Source: Paramacrobiotus metropolitanus (lineage: Eukaryota > Tardigrada > Eutardigrada > Parachela > Macrobiotidae). Taken from it: a DNA stretch of 64,000 nucleotides. Position numbers and translations under genes: made by a program. The first letter of the stretch is position 1, and each line of letters starts with the position of its first letter. The stretch covers positions 2,170,001 to 2,234,000 of the forward strand of contig NW_026570223.1 in the NCBI RefSeq assembly GCF_019649055.1. The letters are read 5' to 3'. Under the pieces are notes generated by a model. It was not told the DNA's origin. It ran no database searches and saw only the letters and a list, made by a program, of their open reading frames with translations. Positions 47,249-57,500 of this stretch are shown here, piece after piece.

Positions 47249-50200
47249 ATGGATGGCGAGGAAGGTCTGGATCTGGCAGCGAAGATTCGCGATTTGGACA
47301 AGCGAATCCAGGCTGAGAATCAGATGAGTGAAAATGGCACATTCACGCACAGTGGACAGAATGTCCAGAAGCCTCCGTTGAATTTCAATCTGTTGAGCCC
47401 GTCGGTGACGCGCAAAAAAGTCAAGCCCCGTAAGGCGCCATTATCTTGTTTGTATGGTGCGAGCTTGCGAGTTGCGACATGGCAGTGATGGCGATAATGA
47501 TGATTTGCAGTTCTGATGACATCACACACCACCGTGGGACCTGCGCTGGGCCGCGCCATTACGCCTGATATGGAGAATGAAGCAGCCGAGCCGTCCCTGT
47601 TAGGATTTCGGGATTCCTTCCGCTTAACCAGGCAGCGCAGGCTGGAATTAGCCAGTTCTGCGCTTCCGCCTGGCGTATTCCAAAACGCAGCAATAAGTTC
47701 GGCCAAAACCGATGATCACCAGTAAGTGTTCCCTGTACAATAGTTTGTGTGTAGCAGTTTAGCATACAGGTAATTCATCCGTGCTATTTGGTTTTATTTA
47801 ATTTTATACCATTTTAAATTTTTGATAATGATTTATTAACATTTTGCAGTTTGGCGCCGATTAAAACTTCACAAAATGTGGAATTTTAAAATTTAGTTTT
47901 ATATCATTTTAAACTAATAACGTTTGTTAACGTTTTGCAGTTCGTTACGGGTTAAAACTTTACAAAGTTTGATATTTTTATGGCAGGATGTTATGTTTTT
48001 AAAGCTCATATATTTATTATGTTATAGAATCGAGTACGAAGAAAAATTGGGTGAAATTATGAAGAAGACAAATATAATAACCATACGTGGAATGAAATAC
48101 GAATCCAAAATCGACGATTTGGAAAATTTGGGTGAACTGGGACACGGGTACGGTTGGCCGTGATGTCATTTCCATAAATCCATTTTTGCTTGTGGACTTT
48201 GTTGCAATTTTTGCTGGATTGTTGCAACAGGACATGTGGTACGGTGGTGCGGATGCGTTTCAAGAAAACCGGAGACATCCTGGCTGTCAAAGTATGTTGA
48301 CTTAATGGATTTCAAATTGGATTACGGACTATTGATTCGTGTGGTGGTGGTTATGTGTGCGTGTGTGCTGCGCGACGGCTGATTTGTTTTTCTGGCATTA
48401 GATCATGCGTAAGTCCGGGAATCGGGAAGAAAATAAGCGCATTATTCGCGATTTGGACGTGGTGCTCAAAAGCCATGATTGCCCGCATATAGTGCAGTGC
48501 GTGGGATGTTTTGTGACTGACGTAAGTGGCATTATGTGTAAATGGTAAATCTAAGGTAATTAAAATATCGGAAATACGGTGTTGGCACAGACATATTATT
48601 GATTATTTTTTTCCCTGTGGAAGGCATTATAATGGCTTGTTACTTTTTTTGTAAAATTAAATTTGTCATCGATTTCATTTGACTTTGCCCTGGGAAATCA
48701 TAGTTCCGGTTTGACTAAATGCTGCATGATTGTTTTGATGATAATATTTGTTTAGTCCATGAGTGAGCAAGTTGTATGAGCACCAATTAATCAAAAGAAA
48801 ACGGTTGGTCAATATGCTATGTAAACGCAAAAGTTTTATCCCCTTTGGCTTCATGGATATGATTTTTGTACATGATGAGGCTTTTTTTAAGAGAAAACGG
48901 TAGATTGTAGATCTGGCATTGAAATTTCGAAATGTGGTATGTCCTCAGTCTCTCAGTTTTCATTTTGGCAAATGTAGCGAGTTTTTTCCCATATCAAGTG
49001 TCACTTTGTTAGAATAAGAAGGGGAATGATACTGCGATGATTTTCATGCGAAATTGACAGTTGGTGGGAGCGGTTGTGCTCGTTCCCAGCACTTTATGAA
49101 CTGCACCCTACATCATTAAGCATTTTTTAATCTTGGGAACGCCTTGGCCGTGGCTCATGGTCGATAGTTGACAGCTACAGCTGCACTGGCCTGTAATGAT
49201 CAACTAATTCACTTAAATGATAGAATAAGCATCTTTGACGAATGATCCTCCTTCAATGGCCAATTTTTACACAGGCGGAAGTCTGGATTTGCATGGAAAT
49301 GATGACAACGTGCTTGGAAAAGCTAATACAGCGCACCCATGCCCCCGTTCCTGAGAAGATTCTGGGAAAGATGACTGTTTCGGTAAGAAGGCTAAACATT
49401 TTTTATCGCGGTCGTTTTACTGTATTTTTTGTGAATTAATTTATCTCTGTGTGCTGATTATTAGGTTTTGAAGGCCTTAGATTATTTAAAGGAAATCCAT
49501 GGTGTGATACATCGCGATGTGAAACCGTCCAATATTTTGCTTGATTCCAAAGGTATAGAATGCAGTAGATGACTTTAATTATTACATTTCATCCAGCGGT
49601 TAATGTTTTATTGCGGTCATCTCGAAGTGAATCTGCAATTAATATTTTTAATGCGGAAATATTTTGTGAGCTATTGGCTAAATGTTTTATTTTCGCTGCA
49701 GGTACCTTTAAATTATGTGATTTCGGTATCAGTGGTCGTTTAGTGGATTCCAAAGCCAAAACGCGTTGTGCGGGCTGTGTGGCCTATATGGCGGTAAGTG
49801 GATGGCAGAATTACGATGCATCGTTCCTGTGACGATTGATTTTCTGAGACCGCATTCTCACTTCTCATTATGATTTGCATACATAGCCCGAGCGGATCTG
49901 TCCCGCTGATCCTAACCGGCCTGATTATGATATCCGTGCTGATGTATGGAGCTTTGGTATCTCTTTAGTGGAGCTGGCCACTGGGGAGCTTCCGTACAAG
50001 AATTGTAAAACGGATTTTGAAGTGTTGACTAGGATCATTGAAGATGCTCCGCCGTCCTTGCCGGCTCATCGAGGATATTCGATGGATTTTTGTGCCTTTG
50101 TCAAGGACTGGTAAGTGCTTCTGCCTGTGATGCTAAGTACAGCAAATGTCGGGAAGGGCCAGTTAATTGGTGCTTTTTCTTGCTGTTGTTTAATACGTAT

Positions 50201-51222
50201 GCATTGGAGACGCATCTGTTCGTTGCTGGAAGCTGTTAAGGAAATCACGTCGCCACTTTTTTCTTTTGCGAATAGTTCTTCTTTTGGCGGATTTCTGTCT
50301 GCGAAGAATAATTTATGGGCGCTAATAAAGTTAAATTTGTTAGCACTGGCAGAGTAATTGCGTCCCTTTTTTTCTTTAAAGTACAACGCGTTTTTTAGCC
50401 GAGTAGAAAAGGTTTTCAAAGGGGCTTGCGTTTGCGTTCTGACGTGCCTGATACTGCAAAGTGGAATTAGAACACTTTAACTTTAATGGCGCATTTATGA
50501 TCGCAGTATAGCATATTATTGTCATACGTACGAGTAAGTGATGGCTTATTACTCGTAGTTAGTGGTTTACGGCTGCCGTTTCGGCTATTAATTGCATCGT
50601 TTCACTAAAAGGTTCATCACCATGATATGCTACTGTATTGCTACTGTATTGTATATATCGATCAAATCAAATCGATATCTATTTTGAATCGGCTAAACAT
50701 GCCCGTGTGCAAGAAGTTGTACACATTATACAAGTTGAATTGTCTTGTGCGATGTGCAAACGTCACCGCTTTTGGCTTTTGCGATATGTGTAGATCGATA
50801 CTTACGTGTTTTGTTTTGACAGCCTGACCAAAGACTACAAACGCCGACCGAAATATCGCAAACTCCTGGATCATCCCTTCGTTGTGCGGTATGAACTGTT
50901 GAACGTGGATGTGGCGTCGTGGTTAAAGAATCTCCAGCCGCGGCTGCTGGTCCCGTTGGCGTTCCAGAACGCATTGCTGTCCTCGCCGTCCCCCACGGCC
51001 GCTCTGCCGCCGCACGCTCCGCCGAAACACACCACCACGACGACGCCCACCTCGGCCCATGTCGTCGCCGCCACGACGCCGCAGTCCGCACCGCAAACGC
51101 CACAAAAGTCCTGGTTTGTCAAGCAGGCCACCAAGTCCATTTTCCGATCCGCTGCCAACGTTCCATCCACTGCCCCGTTACCGCGCAAGCAATACAATAT
51201 GGTCAATAATGCATTCTTCTAG
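47249..51222 (+). CDS. MAP2K7: Dual-specificity MAP kinase kinase 7 (MKK7, hemipterous type)
   Basis: Ten exons join in phase: 47249-47429, 47511-47721, 48028-48147, 48231-48291, 48402-48521, 49275-49382, 49465-49552, 49702-49793, 49887-50110, 50823-51222 (534 aa). It phosphorylates and activates JNK in stress signalling. The N-terminus has a coiled stretch ([13 protein letters not shown]) and a basic-hydrophobic docking-like site (RKKVKPLL) made across intron 1. The kinase domain opens with [12 protein letters not shown]191 (ILAVK) is the ATP lysine, D285 the catalytic base (HRDVKPSN), D303 the DFG aspartate. The activation loop S313-K-A-K-T317 carries the MKK7-type phosphosites, and PERI, DVWSFG and FVKDCLTKD follow. 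After DVASW comes a Pro/Thr/Ala-rich tail of about 90 residues that vertebrate MKK7 lacks in this form. SKAKT and GTCG separate it from MKK4. Confidence 0.95.
47797..47970 (+). repeat. Tandem duplication in MAP2K7 intron 2 carrying two decoy acceptors
   Basis: Two diverged copies, 47797-47880 and 47891-47970, share the order ttttata-cattttaaa, ttaac(a/g)ttttgcag, ttaaaact-t-acaaa. Each contains a TTTTGCAG that looks like a 3' splice site (ending at 47849 and 47940), upstream of the acceptor I use at 48027. Confidence 0.6.
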
Positions 51223-52394
51223 TTCCGGTGAACTAGAGGGCTTTTGATGTTTTGTCTCTCAGGTGTAATGGAAGGTTGTTTTTCTTGTTTGATTTTTTTA
51301 ATCGTTCCACAGAGATTTGGAGGGAATAGTCGGGTACTGAAAGTCTGAAAGATATTACTATGTATGTAGAATGTGTAGACGGTATGGTTTGTGGAATCTG
51401 TAGAGTAATTTGTCGTAGGTGTATATAGTGTTTAATTTGTTTTATTGGTTAGTCAAGTTGATCAGCGATTGCAGATTGTGCTGATAATGGTTTACTCTGG
51501 TTTTTGACAGTGATCGCTGGATCTGGTCCTTAACTCGTGATATTGAATAAGGGGTATTAAAGACCGCTTGGAAATTGATTTGATTACAATTCAGCACTTT
51601 TTATTGTTAGGTATACAGTACAGATACCACAAAATCGAGGTATATGATACTCGTAAACCGAAAGCAGTATATATAAGAACAGAGCCAAATTCATGTTAAA
51701 AAAGTGAATGTTGATTTGTTGACTTCCAATTAGCACAAAATTACAGTATACCAGCCACCAGGTAACTGTATTAGTAACTGAGCTACCGGCATTACGTAGT
51801 TTGTGAACTACGTAGTAGCAGTAACATTGCGTACAGACTGCAGTAGTTTCATTTTTTACGGAATATGATAGTTCTCTATATAACCAAGACACAAATGAAA
51901 TATCCCATTGTCTGTTAAATTCAGGGAACATCGAATGCGCAAGTTCGTTGCTAAAAGATGTCATAAAGGTCACTCTGTGCTTACGGAGTACTGCTTTGAT
52001 TTTTATGCAATATGCACACATATTGCGTATACGGCCATACGTACAGTAATTCCTTAAAAATGTTCCATTTCACACAGCAAGCAACTTAGCACTGTACATA
52101 CAGTGTACACCGTAGTGTATTTTCATTTCTATCGGTGTTTTTGATTCGGTAAATGGATGTCCTAGCTATCTACCCTGGTGATTAGATTACCGAACCTGCG
52201 CCCGCTGAGTCCAGTCTGCTTTTGCATCAAAACAAACAAAAGCGCAGATTTTGCACGCTCATTTTGCAGTCGCTGATAGCACTAGCAGCATTCGGCAGTG
52301 CAGTCAAAATCACAAGATTTCCAGTAAAAATCTGACTTCCCAAACTGCTGTTTACAAAATCTGCTTTGGTTGTTGCTTGACAAAGTTACATTTT
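51223..52394. other. Intergenic region upstream of the four-repeat protein
   Basis: About 1.2 kb between MAP2K7 and the next plus-strand gene. It contains the MAP2K7 3' UTR and the 5' flank of the repeat protein. An open frame on the minus strand (51584-52021) shows no family features. An in-frame extension of the repeat protein reaches 52251 but lacks an ATG before 52395. Confidence 0.45.
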
Positions 52395-53714
52395 ATGATG
52401 GAAAACTCTAACAATAATTCGTCACCGGTTGGCACAAATCCATCCGGGCTGACATTTCACGATTTCGTTCCATCGATGCGCCGAGCAGGCACGATCACGC
52501 ATTGGCCGTCATTTGAGCGTTTCTCGTCTACCATAAAAAAAGCCAACGATTTCCTGACCGCGCATTCCACCCTGGAGATTGTCAACTGCGAAACCGTCAC
52601 CTTCCATCTGACGCACGACGGCGTCAGGGATTTTAATAAGACCGATTTTGTCCTGTACGGCGAAATCCACAACGGTTTCGTCACCGGACTGCGCGTCTGG
52701 ACACAACCCTGTACCGATACCAGCCGGACCACGGTCCAACAAATCGGCTGCTTCTCCATACTTCCCAGTATCGATAAAGACCGCGGCGCCGCGACGACAC
52801 TCGATCATCTCACATACGAAGCCAACAATTGGCTGAAACGCAATCCCGTCCCGGGACGACTAATCAACGTGCAGACGGTGGAGATGCGGGGCTTGCGACA
52901 GGGCAAGGTTGATGTCGATGCGTCCAGTTGGACACAGGCCGCCTCCAGTAACTCCTCACAACCGCACACGGTCCTGCAGTTTTTCCGTGTATTTTATCTC
53001 ATCGGTGAACCGTGTGGTGAGGAGATTGTGTTTATGGATATTTTCCCGACCATGCTGAAAAGTAAAGGCTTAGCGGATAGTGAGGCAGAATTCGAGCCGT
53101 TCAGTACGGTTTTCGACAAGGCCACTGATTGCTTGGCGACACTGCCGGACAAGTATCGCTTTCTCAACATGCAGACGCTACAGTGTCGATCTATCGGTGG
53201 TGTGCCGTTTCGGAATATCTACTCCACATTCTACCAGAGTTCTCCTTTTCACAAACATTATCTGCGCTTTCTACGTATAACGTGTGCCAAATCGATGAAA
53301 ATCCCATCGTCCGTTAATGTCTCGACGATGCGCTGTCACCTGTTTGAACCGGAGCTGCTGCAAGATCCCGGCAAGTGGATACATTTGGCGAAATTCGAAA
53401 GTTTAACGCTGCTACAGAAGCGCATTGACCAGTGGGTGCGGAATAGCGGGGTGCATGTTGTCACCGCCGAAAGCGTCAGCTTGAAGACAAACAGCGGCGC
53501 AGAGCGGACACAAGGTCACGATGCAATGTACACGTGGAACGAGACGCGGGCTGATTCTCGGGGCGTGGAACAGGCGACGTTCGAACAGTATATTACATGC
53601 CTGCGGGTGTATTATACGGATGGCGGGAAAACAGCCGAGAAGCCGGTGTGGCCGCGGACGATTAGTGACTACCGACGGGAAAACGCAGACGACACGCACT
53701 GTGTAATAGTTTAA
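52395..53714 (+). CDS. Uncharacterised protein with four tandem repeats and a C-terminal CaaX-like box
   Basis: A single exon of 439 aa; the ATG at 52395 (MMENSN) is the first in frame. I do not recognise the family. It reads as four diverged repeats of about 85-100 residues, near 20-105, 119-203, 212-296 and 313-408. Each opens with a short hydrophobic-Pro stretch (FHDFVPSM, FSILPSI, FMDIFPTM, HLFEPEL), has an amphipathic helix (SFERFSSTIKKANDFL; TLDHLTYEANNWL; PFSTVFDKATDCL; KFESLTLLQKRIDQWV), then a strand around NCETV, NVQTV, NMQTL or TAESV, and closes with a strand ending LRVWT, FRVFY, LRITC or LRVYY. There is no signal peptide and no membrane segment. The last four residues are CVIV, a CaaX-like prenylation signal, so a peripheral membrane protein is possible. 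The lack of introns contrasts with most neighbours and fits a retrocopied or lineage-expanded family. Biochemical function unknown. Confidence 0.85.
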   Translation: MMENSNNNSSPVGTNPSGLTFHDFVPSMRRAGTITHWPSFERFSSTIKKANDFLTAHSTLEIVNCETVTFHLTHDGVRDFNKTDFVLYGEIHNGFVTGLRVWTQPCTDTSRTTVQQIGCFSILPSIDKDRGAATTLDHLTYEANNWLKRNPVPGRLINVQTVEMRGLRQGKVDVDASSWTQAASSNSSQPHTVLQFFRVFYLIGEPCGEEIVFMDIFPTMLKSKGLADSEAEFEPFSTVFDKATDCLATLPDKYRFLNMQTLQCRSIGGVPFRNIYSTFYQSSPFHKHYLRFLRITCAKSMKIPSSVNVSTMRCHLFEPELLQDPGKWIHLAKFESLTLLQKRIDQWVRNSGVHVVTAESVSLKTNSGAERTQGHDAMYTWNETRADSRGVEQATFEQYITCLRVYYTDGGKTAEKPVWPRTISDYRRENADDTHCVIV

Positions 53715-54562
53715 CTTCTCCATGTATTTATTGTTTTAGTTATTCAGTATTCTAATCCACCGCTGCACACATTTTTTCTCCTCATCAGTAAATGACTGAA
53801 GTTTTTGCTACGATTGTAAAGGTGTAATCACATACCTTATTCGAACCTGTCGAAAATTTTGTACTTTATAGTTCTCCAGAACATTTCTGTGGTGAATAAA
53901 AAGTAAAGTCTTGCCTGGTGTCTCGTGACTTTGTAGTTTGTACGACGATAAAGCAAAAATAATCGGTCATTCAATAACAAAAATACGTGTAGGCTACAAT
54001 ATTTCCAATCGTTCTTCCTACAATTGCTACCATACATTATCACCAACTCATGCGCGACCATAGCATTCGTAGATTACCATAATTATTGTATTGTGCCATA
54101 TGCATAATATAATGTACAATGTGCAGATACGCTGTCGCGTTAATTACTGTACTTCTTAGTAATACTTCGTGCAGCAGAAGATCACAATTTTCAATTTTTT
54201 CATCTGCTTTAATTATCAGTATTGCATTGCAATTTGTCAGCTGCAAGAAATCTGTAGAGTACAATTCTGTACACTTATACGTCTAAAACTGAATAGCTGT
54301 CGTTAAAAATAAAACCACACTCGAAACAAACTCATCCTTCTCGGTACAAAATAAGATCCAATACATAAAAATTTCCTGCCGAGTGATAAAATGACTAGAA
54401 CGAAAGCGGCTCCAAAGCAAAGGATAACCAACCAATTATAAATCAAAACAGCAACCATCCCCACCCCAAAACCTATACATACAGACATACATACAGAATC
54501 ATCCCAACCAAAGCTAATTTCCATCCCACCCCCCATCCCAAAAAAAACAACCACATAACTTA
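53715..54562. other. 3' flank between the repeat protein and MEGF8
   Basis: An 848-base convergent gap. An AATAAA at 53895-53900 probably ends the plus-strand repeat-protein transcript, giving a 3' UTR of about 200 bases. The MEGF8 3' UTR enters from the right and contains a Ccc/Aaa-rich stretch at about 54450-54550. A minus-strand open frame of 83 codons (54303-54554) is Gly/Val-rich and is not called. Confidence 0.5.
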
Positions 54563-57500
54563 TTAATCATTCTTGACAACATTGGCACTGAGAAACTGCG
54601 GCGTGGATACGAGCGTGGACGCTAAACAGAACCGCGCCGGACAATCTGGTCCGCCGGGCAGCTCAACGGGTAACGTGGCCACGGCCACCAATCCACCGTG
54701 TAAATACTCCACCGCCACCGGTGCATATTTGGCCACTTTAACCGCGTTCACGTCGCCGGTACCCGCTGCACCCGACGACGACGGATCACTGGGGTCGATG
54801 TGGTTGCGGCGCTTTTTCCGCAACTTCGGAACCATCTTCTTTACACCTTTGGACGTCGATGCTTCCTCATGGATTAGAGAGTCATCAGCTAATCCGTACA
54901 TCGGCCTATCTGGCCGACCTTTATTCATCTAGAAATTCAAGGAATTTTTTTAACATTCGGATCAACGTATGATTAGTGCACATAAAGAGCGAAAATTCGC
55001 AAAAAGTCTCATTTCCAGTTTCTACGTGGTTGCATGATCTGTTCCAGTTAGTACAGTGTCAATCTGCATCAGTTTACTTTAATTATTAATTTAACCGCAT
55101 CTATAATTTAACGCACTTACATTTACAGCGATTCACACTAAAGAGAAAATGCAGACAAAAAAGCAAATTTTGCTTGCATCTGGTTATTTTCCATTAACAC
55201 TACAACTGCTGAATGCCACCGAACCGATAATTCCCTTGCCGTCACTGTTCTACGACAGACACAATACACTAAACAAATGCGTCTGGCAGACAGCGTCTGC
55301 CAAGGTTGGTGCCAAGGATCAATAAACAACATTTCTCAGATGTGCAAAACTTAAAATAAACAAAATATCTTACGTACTTTGCTTCAGTTTCATCGGTACT
55401 AAACCCTAATCATGGTGAGTCAGCAGCGACTTACCCTGTCAAAAACGAGAAACACCTTTCCAAACGGCCGTTTAGCCATCGTCTGTAGTTCAATGGCCAC
55501 ACGTTGTCGGTTCTGTCGTATTCCATATACATCCTTAAATTTCCATAATAAAATACAGATCGCAAGGAACAGGAAGAAGCATGAGAAGAACACAGAAAAG
55601 AAGACAAACAGATCAATGTGCGGCTGATCCTGCCGGAACAATATTCGGCCACGAGTTACATCCGATGTTGGCGATCCGATCCCATGTACCACAACATAGA
55701 ATTTGGAATTCTTCAGATCATGTCCGTAATACGGAATCGTTAAGATCAGCCGGTGGCGCACATCCCGAACGATCACCACTCTATTCTGTTCCGATGCGGT
55801 CACGTATGATACGACATCCAGGGCGCGATGAAAGTCGACAACCTCGTCGATACCCCGTTGATTGTCGACGTAACGTTTGTCCACATTAACATAATGGAAA
55901 CCGTTTTTCTTATCCACACTAATGGCAAACATATCATCCTGTAAAAAAAAGGTATAATTAGCATCCTATATATTAATAAAATAAGCCTTAGCGAATTCCA
56001 TTTCTGTCACCCTTTTTTGAGCGATCCACTGAACCAAACTTTGATGTCTATAAGTCATTCAATAGCCGCGAGTTTGCAGATTTGCAGAAACCAGTTAGTT
56101 TTTTGAAAGTATGTGAAGTTTTAGAGAAAATCTTAAAAGAACTTAACATACAAAGTCTACGGGAAAAGTGCAGAACCCACCACTGCAAACCCACCCAAGC
56201 CACCACTGTCACGAACAGCACAGGAAAAGACATCTACACTTGATGGAACTTTGGTGTCCGTTAGTTATCGGACTGCCTTTAGTTCATAAGATTTTTATTA
56301 AGAGTTAGTTTTTTAAAATATGTAGGCTCGGAAAGTGATGTTTCTTAAAGACTGAACATGCAGAATCTCCTGGAAAGTGGGAGCGACCCAAATTCCAAAG
56401 ATAAAGTAGTTGCCTTTCGCAACGGGTTGATTAGATGTATTATTAAAATTTAAAACTGCTTCCAAAGGGCGGTTGGCTTTTGCTGCCGTGCCAATAAAGT
56501 GGAATATTTTTCCTTTTTTCAAATCTCAAATAAACATCATTTTGTGAGAGACTGAAAGTCGATTTTGAGAATTTTGGTGTTCGACTGGAAATGATGTGGA
56601 CTACTCGAGCAAAACAGCGAGTCCCAGTCCCACCGGGCGTACGCACTAGGATTCGAGTCTAACCGCCGCCCGGGGGGAGAAAGCGGCCCAAGGCAAATCT
56701 TTTCACGGCGACCTAAATGAGGAGCGCGCGAGCCTCCAGCAGGGGAAGGTAGAGAAGGTAAAAATATTTTTCAGAAGGGATATTTTTCCGCTAAGGAACG
56801 TAGACAAAAACGGTTTTATAAAAACAAAAACCGCATTTTTAGCATTCAAAAATTTAAAATAAACAGAAAATTTAAAAAGCGAAGCTTATCCGCATTCTAA
56901 TCTATGTTTCCGCCAGCTATAAAGCATTCCGTCAGATCAGCTCCCATCAAAGGTCAAAACAAAAAAATTAGGGGAATACCCTCTCCGGTGCGCCTGGGTG
57001 CGACAAGCTACATTAATGAACCATCTGTGAGGACGTAAGCGTGAAGCGACAATGCGTTTAATGGGTTGGGGATGTTGTTGGCGTTAAATGGGTTGGGTTT
57101 GGGATGGGTTGGGGTTGGGATTGGGGAGGCGACAATGCGTTGGGGATGTACTATACAAATGCATAGATTTTTGCCAAACTTGAAACAAATTTTATAAGCA
57201 CGTAACAGAAAGCGGAATCATAGGCGGCGCCTATCTGCAGCGGGGGTCGCAAGCAAGACACTGTGCTTAAGTTGTCGACGTTAATCAATAAAAAATTCAC
57301 CAAAGAACACAACGAAATTTTGAAGTCTTCATCAGGTTTAAATTGTCTGTGTGTAAACAGTTGGAGGAAACTGGAAAGTATTTTTATTCTAAGTGGTCTA
57401 AAGGTTGACATCGGTGGTCGTACGGTCGCATCACTGGATTGTTTTGTCGGGACGCACTAACTAAAATTTAACGAAGCTCCGAATGGTATCTGAACCAGTA

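Noticed and set aside
52251-52394. Upstream in-frame extension of the four-repeat protein
   Set aside because: It begins at TTG with no ATG, and the sequence lacks the repeat pattern; the ATG at 52395 is the first plausible start.
54303-54554. Hydrophobic Gly/Val-rich minus-strand open frame
   Set aside because: It lies in the likely 3' UTR of MEGF8, is compositionally biased, and has no partner exons.
56620-56700. tRNA-like box (gactcgaatcc on the minus strand) in the MEGF8 intron
   Set aside because: The stem has a mismatch, and no matching 5' acceptor arm or A box was found at tRNA distance.
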